DNA of 23,438 nucleotides from contig BFEA01000691.1 of assembly GCA_003427395.1 (NCBI GenBank), forward strand, positions 153,573 to 177,010, given 5' to 3'. How positions within the stretch are numbered: the stretch's first letter is position 1; each line of letters opens with the position of its first letter. Positions 1 through 9,718 of this stretch are shown one piece after another. The notes under the pieces were generated by a model that was not told where the DNA came from, did not search any database, and was given only the letters and a program-made list of their open reading frames with translations. Position numbers and translations under genes: made by a program. This DNA is from Chara braunii. Taxonomy: Eukaryota > Streptophyta > Charophyceae > Charales > Characeae.

Positions 1-50
1 CCCCCCCCCCAACCCAGTCACACACACACACAAGCACACACACAGACAGT
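1..50. repeat. Homopolymer C and CA-rich simple repeat
   Basis: Ten C residues open the window, followed by a degraded (CA)n tract. The next 190 bases (51-237) are A/T-rich with several runs of 6-11 A or T and hold no gene that I can see. Confidence 0.85.
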
Positions 51-237
51 TGTAGAATAAAATGTTTTCTTTTCTTTCTTTTTAATTTTTTATTAAAGAA
101 AAAACATTTCAAAATTAGAAGAAAAAAAATATGGGCATGTAGGGTTTTTCAAACACCACACACCCATTTTTTTTTCATCCATTAAAAGAAATAAGAAAAA
201 ATAAATAACAAACCCTGACGCCCAGTTTTTTTTTTTG

Positions 238-371
238 TTCAACAGGATTCAACAGGATTCAACAGGATTCAACAGGATTCAACAAGATTCAACGGGGATT
301 CAACGGGATTCAACGGGATTCAACAGGGATTCAACGGGGATTTAACGGGATTCAACGGGATTGAATGGGAT
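238..371. repeat. 10-11 bp minisatellite, about 13 copies
   Basis: Tandem copies of AACAGGATTC drift left to right into AACGGGATTC and 11-bp forms (AACGGGGATT C). The first four copies are identical. Later copies gain G insertions, and isolated degenerate copies (ATTCAACGGG) reappear around 448-478. Both the unit shift and the length polymorphism suggest slippage. Confidence 0.9.
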
Positions 372-1473
372 GACAATTTTTTTTTGCTCCAGGTGTGTCC
401 AACGATGTGTCCGAGGCCCAATGCGCTCTGAGGGCCCATTGTACTATTCAACGGGGCCGCAGGGGCTATTCAACGGGTACAATGGAGTTGAAACTTTTTC
501 GTTGCACGTTGAATAGACACACAGTCCACCTACCATTACTCCAACCCAACTCCACCACCTTCGGGAGGGAAACATCAAGCCTCCCTCCACCTGCCAGTTG
601 TGACAGCCTCAGCTGCCTAACACAGTGTCGACGCCAGCAACGAAGGTATCAACAGTCATCCACAACCCTACAAAATACTGGATGGTGTGGTGACGCCTCA
701 CCGAGCCCGTCGACGAGTTAAAACCGAGGAAAATTGAAAATGTATACAACCTACCTTTAGGGTCGGGTGAGGGATTTGTTATATTCGAGGGATGCCTGAA
801 CTACATTTTAAACTAAAATCGTATTTGCGCCCTAGTTTACCTTTTTTCCGGGGCGGGGGGGGGGGGGCTTGGGGGGGGATAACAAAACATCTTTTTTTTT
901 ACCTTGCTGAGGGCATACTTATACACAGGTAGCAAAATAGAAAAATTTGTTGCCTTTGCTACACCCAGTTTGCCATTTTGCTGCGTTGCAAAGTCACACA
1001 GGGGTAGCAAATTGGAGAAGACCATGCATGGATGCCCTGCCATTTGCGAAATTGCCCATTGGTATGGTCACACAGCAGTAGTGGACGGATGCACGCAATT
1101 CTTTTTTGTGAGCTCACAGACTCAGGGTGAAAAAAAAGAATTGCCAACACCTTTAGAGGTGGTGGGAAATTGCTCAACCTCGTGGGTCTGAAGGCCGCTG
1201 CCATTCGCCCGACCAATTGAGAATTTGATGGGCGGGCGGGTAAAGTTTGACTGACTATTTTGCCAGCCCCCCCCGATGTGAGTAGGCCCTGAGGGTGGTA
1301 AATTAGACCGCTCCTTCCTAAAATGGATGGACTCTTGTTTGCTCTTTTTTTTTTGGAAAAGAAAAGCAGGCTTTGGCAAGACGTAGCGCAGCTGTCAACC
1401 ACCCAAAAGTGATTCTCATCACCCACTCAGTCAATCCCCCGTCTGCAGGGGGCAATCACTGCTGGCGGGCCAT
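372..1473. other. Stretch without a recognisable gene
   Basis: Short open frames here have no recognisable domain and low-complexity composition. A G-rich tract lies at 850-878 (runs of 4, 13 and 8 G separated by one and three bases), able in principle to form a G-quadruplex. Short inverted repeats such as GTAGCAAA/TTTGCTAC occur near 930-963. The 5' end of the LINE may lie inside this stretch, but I see no target duplication that would fix it. Confidence 0.6.
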
Positions 1474-2330
1474 GTGTCATCTGCAACCATCCTTAGCTCC
1501 CAGAAGCAAGAGAAGAAGAAAAAAAAAAAAAAATCAGAGAACTTGGATCAATTAAGGGACTTGACGGGATTACTTGATGAACAAGTTAATCTTTCACAAG
1601 GCAAGGAGTTGAGTCAAGAAGTTCACTCAGTACCCCCCAAAAAACCTCCAAGACCACCCCCACTTTCTCAGACAGACGGGGAATTGATAAGTAGGCGACA
1701 AAAAATCCTCTACCTTCTATCAAAGGGACACGCAAATCTTTTACTATCGAAACCTGTTGTGGCGGTCCTACCGGCCAGACAAATAGAAAGGGGTTGGGAA
1801 GTTGGCTTATCGGAACAACCAAATGTTCTTCATGGAGAGGTGACATTGTAGGGAATAGCACCCGATTTCATCTCCTTAGTTATGGGAAGATTGACAGACA
1901 AAGCTCGTTTCAAAGCTAAGATGGTCGCCCTTGTCAAATCTCAGTTCCCAGCAGGTATATCCTCTATGTTAATCCTATCTGATGATGCCCACAGGTTAAG
2001 TGTGATCACTCTCGGTTGGTCAACCTGCATTGGTTCACTTACCAAATGTTATGTGATCTCGAACAATTGAAGGTAAAATTGGGAGATTTCTGGACAGAAA
2101 GTGACGTTATCGTCTTGTTGTCCCGACTCCTTTAGTACGGTCTACTAGAACAAGGGGGTATTCTAGACGATGCCCTCTGGATGAATCTGTAGATGCAGCA
2201 TGGTATAAAGAAGTTGGGTTTAAGCTAGTTATATTGATAAGAAATTAAGGGAATTAAAGTATTGGACGCATTGTATAACAAAGACAAAGAATGAAAATTG
2301 TTAAAAAGGGAAGCGAACCTAAGCCTCCGA
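1474..2330 (+). pseudogene. ORF1-like remnant of the LINE, function not recognised
   Basis: One frame is open from 1474 to 2070 apart from a single TAG at 1849-1851. It starts with a lysine run (an A tract near 1519-1533), then a charged segment, a proline stretch around residues 50-60 and a mixed hydrophobic part. Near 2045 the coding signal appears to move to another frame (a charged segment containing LEQLKVKLGDFW) with further stops before 2330. I cannot identify an RRM, CCHC knuckle or esterase domain. The assignment as LINE ORF1 rests on position directly upstream of ORF2. An unrelated fragment is possible. Confidence 0.35.
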
Positions 2331-2333
2331 TCA

Positions 2334-5300
2334 CTCAATGGAAACAGATTAGCACCGGCTAACCAACCAAAAAGACAAGTTATATATGATCAACTGAAAG
2401 GAGTGGATGAATGTGGTTTGCATACAGGAAACGCATCTCATGAACACAACAGACCATAATTACATCCACAAACAGGTATGGCCCCATCAAGCCTTCAGAG
2501 TGCATGCACCCAGACCAGGTAGTGTAGGAGTGGCGATTTGGATCCCACATAACTCAAGAATAGAACCGGTACATTGGGAAACAGATGAGGAGGAAGGAAG
2601 GTGGGTATACATAATGGCGCTGCTAGAGTTGGAGATTGTAACCATTCTTTGTATTTATGGTCCAAACGACACAGGAAAAAGAAAATTTTTTTTTAGAAGA
2701 TAAAAGGTAAACTTCCAGTAGGTATCCCAGTTCTCATAGCAGACGACTTTAATTCCGCCCCGAATCGCCATTTAGATAGATGGCGAATCCCGTCCCCGTG
2801 TCCATCGTATGTGGAGTCTAACGAGCACATCATTGAAGAGAGATGTCATTCCCTCCAACTATTTGATTCGTACAGACGTTTCTTCCCAGCAAAACGACCT
2901 TATACGTATTTTCATAAAGGTCAAACATTTAAAGCTTCCAAATCAAGGATCAATCTAATTCTAATATCCGAAGAGCAACAAGGGGTTTTACAAGTGGCAG
3001 AGATTTTACCTCGCAGTGCACTGCCAGACCTGGATCATACGATGTGTATGATCATACTATCATTTAGAAAGAAACCTGACCAAGGCAAAGACTTCTATAA
3101 ATTAAATACTTCCTTACTATCTCTCGATAAGTTTAAAACATACACTGAGGATGTATGGTCCTACTGGAGAAAGCAAAGGGACCTCATCCAAGATGACATA
3201 CGTTGGTTCAACAACGGCCTGTTTTTTTATGGGTCGTAAATCCAATGAATATTCTAAATTATTGGCAGCACAAAGACGTCTCGAAGAAATCAATTTACAG
3301 AATAATTTCCAACAATTAAATCAACAAGTAAAGGCATCAGAGGATAATGAAGAACTAACCTTATTAGCTAAGGAAACCAATAACATTGAATCCAAATTAC
3401 TATCTTGCATAGAGTATCGCTGGCAAGGTGTTAGGATCAGAGAAAAATTAAAATTTCACAATACAGAAGGAAAAATGAATTCGATATTTTTTCAAAGGGC
3501 AAAAACAAAAGCTGGTAGATCTACTATAGAGGCTTATTTTGATTCTCAAGATAGCACGAAAGCATTGGCCATCTCCACATCTGCATGTATTAAAATTGTC
3601 AGAGATTGTTATAAAGATCTTTATACCTCTAAAACGAAAAACAAACCCATACAACAAAGAAGGACACAAATAAATAATTTTTTACTTCCTATTCAGAAAT
3701 CACTCACTAAACAACAAAGTAATATGTTGGAACAATAACTTACAATGGAGGAAGAAAAAACTTCGGGCATTGATGGTTCCCAAAATAATTTTGAAAAGTG
3801 ATGTGAGATTTTCAATCTTAGGACCTCATGGACTTCTATGAAGTTGTAAAGACATTAGGGAGAATGGGTGAGGTGTTGGGACAATGAATTTTCACCTTTC
3901 TTTATAAAAAAAATATAAACTTATCATTCATAATTACAGACCAATCACTCTCCTCACTGTAACATATTAAATGGCAGCAAAAGCTTTGGCAAACCGCATA
4001 AGGAAAGTGATCAGGGATATCATCTATCCAACCCAAGCAGGATTGATTGAAGGAAAAAATATCCAAGATAACATTCTGTTAATAAATGAATTAGTTAAAA
4101 TTTCTAGACAATCAAAACTCAATGTAGTTTTAGTTTTTATTGATTTTGAAAAAACTTATGATCATGTTGATTGACTATTTTTAGAAAAATGTATGAAAAA
4201 AAATAACATTGGACTTTATTTTCGTCGATTGTTAAAAATTATTCATTCCAACGCAACTACGAGTGTAATGATAAATGATAACCTCGCTCCACCTATTTTG
4301 CTGGAAAGATCGGTTAGAGAAGGTGATCCTATTGCTCCTTTTCTTTTTGTTAGAGTAATGAAGGCCCTAACAGTTAAAGATATTCAAAGAATCCGGTTTT
4401 CTTCAATCCCATAAAAAAAACATATCAATTTCAATTTGTTTTTTGTTTAATGATGACCTCTCCTTGATAGTAGAAGCAACATCGGATAATCTAAAGGCAA
4501 TTAAAATGTTAATGGCTAATTTTTGTAAGTTATCTTACATCAAGGTTAACTGGGACCAAGACATAAGGGTGGTGAATACCCCACCAAGGGGTTTGCTCCC
4601 CAGAAACCCTAATATTAACTCGCTCTCTCGACACACACCTATCATAGTTTTATGAGTATCCCTATTAGCAGAAGGAAAACAAAAAACAAGTAATGAAATG
4701 ATTTTTAAACCAACCTTAGTGAAAATGGAGATATGGGAAGATAAATACACCTCTTTGATAGGAAGGTCACTGGTGGTGAACAATGTCATCCTAGCCTAAG
4801 TATGGTATAAATCGACAATATGGGCATTCGATAAAAAGGGACTAAAAGCCTTACAAAGAGAAGTCACAACCTTCCTTTGGAGGAGATATGACGATTACAA
4901 AAATGAAATTAGCAGCGTCGTCTGACAAGCAATCATTCAACCTAAGACAAAAGGGGGTCTAGGCATCCTGGACCTAGCTACGCAAGCAATGACTCCATCG
5001 ATACAATGGATTAAAAAATCTTTTTGTATTCTCTTACTGCATGGATCCATCACGCTTGTGAGCAAATTTCTTGCTTAGCACCCGTAACCCCCAATAAAAC
5101 AAACCAATGATTTGGTTGGAAAACCGCTCATGCTCTCTGCCAAATGGCATAACACAGAACTTGAAACAAACAGAGAACTCTTGTAGGCAGGCAGTGAGGT
5201 CAGATATTAAAAATGATTCATTTTGGTTAAGACCTCTTCAAAACCTGGAAAAAAGATGGAAGGAGGTTTGCCAACAACCACTATTCAACAATAAATGGAT

Positions 5301-5871
5301 CACAGACTCCCACGAAAGAACTCTCCATTGTATAGATTCTGCATGGAAAGGGTGGATGAAGAATGACATACTCATGATTTTAGATATTTGATGTAAGGAA
5401 ACCAAGGATTGACACTCCTCCTCAACACTTCAATCTATACTGAGGTATCCTAGCGACTCTACAAATGCATTAGAAACATTAATATAATTGATTCCACTAG
5501 ATTGGATCAGACTAGTGAGGAAAAGGTTCAATATACAAGAGAGTGATTGGACAGGTTTAAACGATAACACACAACAGGTAGGCAATGTGATAATGGTAGG
5601 AGATGATCGGAATATTGTTGTGTCCCTCTACTCACTCGGAAATAGTAGCATTATAAAGAGTCTCCAACCCCATCAAACTAAATGGTATAAAGCGGATCAA
5701 ATCTTCAGCATCAGAGTACTGCAAGTTAAAGATCAATGGTTAGCCTTTCAACCAGCTTACTCAATAGATAAATTGACTTTCGACCCTGTCAGTTGGGTCT
5801 GGTCCAACCCGATTGGGAAAAACAGATCGTGTGTCGTTCGTTTTCAGTGCTTAGGCGCCCGTCCGTTTTGA
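2334..5871 (+). pseudogene. LINE ORF2: AP-endonuclease plus reverse transcriptase, multiply broken
   Basis: The endonuclease starts at about 2334 (LNGNRLAPANQPKRQ, the usual N-x-N-G-L...KR start), shifts frame near 2407 and continues with VCIQETHL, a YGPN motif, a frameshift at the T tract near 2685-2694, then ADDFN (usual GDFN) at 2739-2753, SRINLILIS (usual SRIDYILIS, Asp to Asn) and LDHT in place of SDHS near 3030. The linker carries GKMNSIFF, matching the common GE.NSKFF. Reverse transcriptase motifs follow: TSGIDG (about 3765), NYRPITLL (3932), QAGLIEGKNIQDNILL, FIDFEKTYD (about 4131), REGDPIAPFLF (about 4316) and FNDD at 4446-4457, where the usual box is (Y/F)ADD. The C-terminal part has FLWRR and KTKGGLGILDL (about 4945). 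In-frame stops and shifts near 3798, 3971, 4172, 4414, 4655, 4797, 4922 and 5391 make it non-functional. Length (about 1,180 codons) fits L1-type ORF2. Confidence 0.88.
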
Positions 5872-6177
5872 CGAACGGGCCATAGTGTGAGATGACTGTG
5901 CCAGATTGTTTCGTCGGACTTGCATCGACTCATCAGGAGGTTGCACCCCGACATTCTTAGGCTAGGATGAGCAAACGAGGAAGTATCTGCAGCCCGAATA
6001 CGGGCACATACGTGTTCGGCCAGCCACAATGGTTGTACCAGTACTGTGGCTGTACCGATTGAAGTATGATGTGCCCGTTGAAATGGGCAGGGCATGCCAG
6101 ACTGTTTTGTCGGACTTTCACCAACTCATCAGGAGGTTGAACCCCAAGAGTCTACGTGAGTATGTAGGATGAACAAA
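5857..6177. repeat. 196-bp-spaced duplication with hairpins
   Basis: 5899-5975 and 6095-6177 are two diverged copies: both begin TGCCAGA, share ACTCATCAGGAGGTTG and end with AGGATGARCAAA. Each copy is preceded by a GCCC...GGGC hairpin (5857-5880: GCCCGT/ACGGGC with an inner CGT/ACG; 6073-6088: GCCC/GGGC). Each is followed within about 10-20 bases by another hairpin with different but paired arms (GCCCG/CGGGC near 5993; CCTGCC/GGCAGG near 6189). It lies just after LINE ORF2 and is probably 3' untranslated sequence of that element, or a separate inserted repeat. Confidence 0.7.
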
Positions 6178-6442
6178 ATTGAATGAACCTGCCACGATGG
6201 CAGGAAAGATACATTGCCATATATATATTTTTGTTTTTGGAATCTCTTCTTGGCCTATAGGCGAAGGTCTGCGCCCGGTTGCTTCGGAAACGGGCTGCAG
6301 ACTGTCGCCCGTACCTGGCGCCATTGTCGCCCTGGTACGGGAGTGCGGGGAAGGGGTAAAAGAAGACCCTGTTAAGTTTGTGAAATGACTTGAGGGGGGC
6401 GTTCGTTTCGAACAGCGAGTTGACCCTCACAGGAAAACAACC

Positions 6443-6519
6443 GGGGGAGGGGGGGGAAGAAAAAGAAAAAGGAAACAAAGAAAGATAAGGAAAAAAAAGG
6501 GGAAAAAAAAAAAAAAAAA
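6443..6519 (+). repeat. Purine tract ending in poly(A)
   Basis: 75 of 77 bases are purines: a G-rich start, then mixed A/G, then A8-G4-A17. It could be the LINE 3' tail. Such a tract can also form triplex DNA. No coding content. Confidence 0.8.
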
Positions 6520-7040
6520 CAGTCGCGAATATAGCGGCGGCAGCGGGACAGGTGCAGCCTCAGAAGCTTGTAGGAGGTGATGGGACTACGCCTGTTCGTT
6601 TTGAACAGGCTGAAGTAAATGGCTGGGTACATTCATTTCCAGGAGCACCTGGCCTGGGAAATGACCAGGTACTTATGGGGATTGAAGACCATGGTTCTTC
6701 TGGGGCAGAACCATGGCACTGAGCTCCTGACCATCGATTTAGATCGAGCAGCATGACCACCCACAAATTTTTGCTTGGCTGTGAGCAAAGCAACTGCCCA
6801 CATACCTTCGGCTGGCTATAAAAGTCAGCACTCCACCCAGCAGCCTCGCACTTGTGGCAGTGCAGCTGGACATTCACTTGGGTGAATGCTGGCTGGCTGC
6901 TGCATGCCGTTGGAGAGGAGATGCTGCTGGAGGAGTGAAGGTTTGTAGTGAGTTGGAAAAGAAGAAGGGGGGCAGCCAGAGCCGAGTTTGGGAGCTCACT
7001 GCCCCACATCCGTGTTGGTGCCGCGACTGGTAGGCTGCTT
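6520..7040. other. Hairpin-rich stretch without a gene
   Basis: Perfect or near-perfect inverted repeats follow one another: 6590-6610 (GCCTGTTC/GAACAGGC, loop 5), 6633-6664 (TCATTTCCAGG paired with CCTGGGAAATGA, one bulged G), 6689-6716 (CCATGGTTCT/AGAACCATGG, loop 8), 6871-6888 (CATTCAC/GTGAATG, loop 4) nested inside a 10-bp stem 6856-6866/6899-6908 with one bulged G. A TATAAAA at 6817-6823 sits in the loop of GCTGGC/GTCAGC. No open frame with a recognisable domain is present. It is the left flank of the LTR element. Confidence 0.6.
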
Positions 7041-7362
7041 CAGGGGTTAGGCTATGTGGCGAACGGCACACGTTGGCGTCGTTGAGGATATGCTGTCGGA
7101 TTTACCGTGCAACGTCAATTTTTGTGTGTATGCGGAGATGCTGCCCGTCCGACGGCACAGTAATCGCGGCATTTTCCAGGGGTTATGCTGCCGAAACTTT
7201 GCCTCGGCGACAATTTTTTTTTTGGGGAAGGTGTTGTCAGGGTTGCCACACGATGTCGACATCCATTTTAATGCGAGTGTAGGGAGGTGTTGCTCGATCA
7301 ACAGCACAACAAGGACAGTGTATCCGGTGGAATCATGCTGTCGAAATTGGCGGCGGTGTCGA
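7041..7362. repeat. Degenerate spaced repeat left of the LTR element
   Basis: CAGGGGTTA occurs at 7041 and 7177, each followed by a related sequence (GGCTATGTGGCGAAC and TGCTGCCGAAAC). The motif ATGCTGYCGRA is found at 7090, 7185 and 7335, at 95- and 150-base spacing. The similarity is weak and the region is directly interrupted by the LTR start at 7363. The 5 bases GTCGA at 7358-7362 would be the target duplication, but its partner lies outside the window. Confidence 0.35.
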
Positions 7363-7934
7363 TGTCGAGCACATCGGTCCGGCACCGCACGTCGCAGCGT
7401 GGGACCCTCTCGGCCTCGTCACGCAGGAGTTGGACCAACCTTGCCGCGAACACACAAATGGAGCTTCCTTAGGCCGCTCCGGCCGAGTGCGCCAGCCATA
7501 CCTCTCGCGAGCCCCTACGACAGGATAGGGCCTACGCGAGGCACAACTTACCTCCACCTTACGGGAGTTGTCACCTCCCTTCGGTGGGCGTATCCCCGCC
7601 GAGCTACCAGTCCACTGTACAAAAGCTAATCAGTTGCAATCGCAGAGGTGGACCAGCCGAGGGCGTTTCTCGTTCGTTGTAGCATAGGGGGTACGCGCGG
7701 TAACACGCCTATCGGGCCCGCACGCGAACCGACATCTTGGGGGGCTGAAGTCCCAAGCGCGACCCGACGTCGGTCAACGAGGACGCATCCCACGCACCAC
7801 GCGCACACCACTTTACGAACACAAAAATAAAACACACACACACGAAACGACACAACACAAACAACGCGACCACGCTCCTAGCCCCTTCTGTAGTCGTCCC
7901 ATAACTTTCCGACGCGGAAATCGGATAGGCGTCG

Positions 7935-7962
7935 CGCGCGGGACTTGGTATAAAACCGCGCG
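7935..7962 (+). promoter_or_regulatory. TATAAAA inside a GC-rich inverted repeat (3' LTR copy)
   Basis: CGCGCGG (7935-7941) pairs with CCGCGCG (7956-7962) and the 14-base loop contains TATAAAA at 7949-7955. The right LTR keeps the same arrangement (TATAAAA at 21494-21500). It points along the + strand, opposite to gag, so if used it would drive antisense transcription. Role unproven. Confidence 0.25.
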
Positions 7963-8821
7963 GACACAAGGCTATCTCATATCGACTCACAATGCAAACG
8001 TGCGCAAACAAACGCAATGATGGCGTACTATGTACTGCCCATAATCGTGCGGCCCTCGTTAATCTCGAGGATCGCATTCGACACTCAAGTGTCGGCTAAC
8101 ACGCGCCTTGAGAATTAATCTCTCGACGCTGGACAACCGCCATGCGCGGTTGAAGAACACACACCCTTTTCTGCACCTTATGCAAAGCGGGTGGTACACA
8201 GGTCCGCACCTGTGGTGACAGTCGTTTCTTGCGGCCCTGGGGATGAGTCCTACTCCAGGCCTGGGCGGAAGTTAAGGGGTTTGACTTTGACGGCTGACAC
8301 GGACTACAACGTCCAACCATACAAACTCCAAAAAGCAAAGGATAATAGAGGGTCTTCCTTCTCTCTCAAGTCACAATCCGGCTAACCCTTATGCACAGAT
8401 ACAGCAGATCTCTCGAATACTCAGGATACTCGTCAATATATCAGGGTTAGTTATATAGGACGATCCCTTCTCACAGTCACAGTGAGGCTCTTCTCAGCCA
8501 TATATGCATGTCATCGCAGGCAGTCACATCCAGAAGCCGAACCACAAACATACCTGCAATCACATCAAAGTTTCAACAAGAAATCCACGCACTACACGGG
8601 GTCAACTCCAACCATTCCCTTCACTCATACCCCTCGCTTTAGCCATACAAACCTCACTCGTGCAACTCTTAAATAAATACTCAGTACTTTTGTTGGATAG
8701 CCATTCAATAAAGCCCGGGCGAAAACACAACAAAACAGTTCAATCACAAGGCTAAAGCCTTTAGGTTGAGTGAAAGGGGTGAACTGGAATTGAATCGTAA
8801 ACTGACGAATCGGCAACCGAC

Positions 8822-8840
8822 CTGTTATCAGTGATAACAG
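8822..8840. repeat. 19-bp palindrome in the LTR
   Basis: CTGTTATCA-G-TGATAACAG is a perfect 9-bp inverted repeat around one base. The right LTR copy (22366-22384) has a single change in the left arm. It could be a protein-binding site; no family is recognised. Confidence 0.6.
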
Positions 8841-9110
8841 AAGATGACCCTCGAGGGATCAAGCTGAATCTAGTCCTGAGCTTGAATCAGACACCCCAAG
8901 GGACCTGTAACACAAGATAGGTCAAATGCCCACGCTAAATCATCAGCATATGGGGGATAAACCTCCATAGCACATTCTCACTCAAAACCACCGGCCAACT
9001 AAGTTCAAGCCTACCTCTACGCCAGTGCCCAAAGCAAAGGTAGACTAATGGCAGAATCTCCCCTACTTAGGATGGATTGTCAGGGTCGCCACCTGTCAAA
9101 ATATAATCTA

Positions 9111-9470
9111 ACTCCTCTAAATCAAGAAAATTTTGGCAGCGCTTCCCATAGGAAAAATGTCTTTTCATAATTTATATCAGCCCGAATATGAAAACAGAAA
9201 TAGTATTTGACTTCCCAAAGTCCAATTTTGTCCAACTCCCTGAATTAGCAAAAATTTGGGCAGCACTCCCTTTAGAAAATGAGACTTCTCAAATTTTTAC
9301 TAAGTCATGAACGAACTTAAGACAAGTTGAACTCTGAAAAGTCAAGAATTAACTAACTTCCTGGATCTGTAGAAATTTCGGCAACGCTTCCCATAGAGAA
9401 AGTAGCTTACCAAAATTTATCCAAGGTTAAGTATAACAAAAGATCCCAGAAAATGCGAGAATTGATCTAA
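9111..9470. repeat. Three diverged ~120-bp tandem units in the LTR
   Basis: Each unit contains a GCAGCGCTTCCCATAG-like centre (GGCAGCGCTTCCCATAG, GGCAGCACTCCCTTTAG, GGCAACGCTTCCCATAG) between AAATTT-type arms. In the middle unit the arms are perfect: AAAAATTTG (9250-9258) and CAAATTTTT (9290-9298). The same three units lie at 22656-23015 in the right LTR. They are followed by a shorter doublet around AGAAAATGCRAGAATTGAYCTAA (about 9450 and 9490). Confidence 0.75.
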
Positions 9471-9718
9471 GTAAAAATAAAGTTAGCTTAGAAAATGCAA
9501 GAATTGACCTAACTCCTATTACTCTAGCACGTGGCGAGCCCCTAAAGCAACTACCTGTCAACCTGAAACCCAGACCAAGTAGTAATCTCACTCAGCCACA
9601 TGCAGGTCAAACCACAAAGGTAAGTACTATCACCAATCCCAAGCTCTTTAACAAACAATAGTTCATGTTCCCTCTGTGAGTTATCTCTACATACCCAACT
9701 TACATAAGGCGTAGGTCA

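Larger units (their letters stand above)
1474..6519 (+). mobile_element. Decayed non-LTR retrotransposon (LINE, L1-like)
   Basis: An ORF1-like remnant, an ORF2 with endonuclease and reverse transcriptase motifs in the expected order, and a purine/poly(A) tract at 6443-6519 together describe one LINE copy on the + strand. The right boundary is placed at the end of a 17-A run (6503-6519), which would be the poly(A) tail; this is inference. The left boundary is arbitrary, set at the first coding-like frame. The coding part is AT-rich, unlike the GC-rich flanks. Stops of all three types and several frameshifts show that the copy is dead. Confidence 0.75.

Noticed and set aside
395-721. 108-codon open frame on the + strand
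   Set aside because: No recognisable domain; it starts inside repeat-derived sequence and its composition looks random.
959-1426. 155-codon open frame on the - strand
   Set aside because: It crosses homopolymer tracts, has no motif, and overlaps other equally poor frames.
8240-8275. Possible hammerhead ribozyme (GGATGAGTCC, as in retrozyme LTRs)
   Set aside because: The required CTGANGA and GAAA core elements are not in place in either LTR copy.
7626-8755. Short open frames found in both LTR copies
   Set aside because: They are shared only because the LTRs are duplicates. Their composition is low-complexity and no domain or start context supports them.
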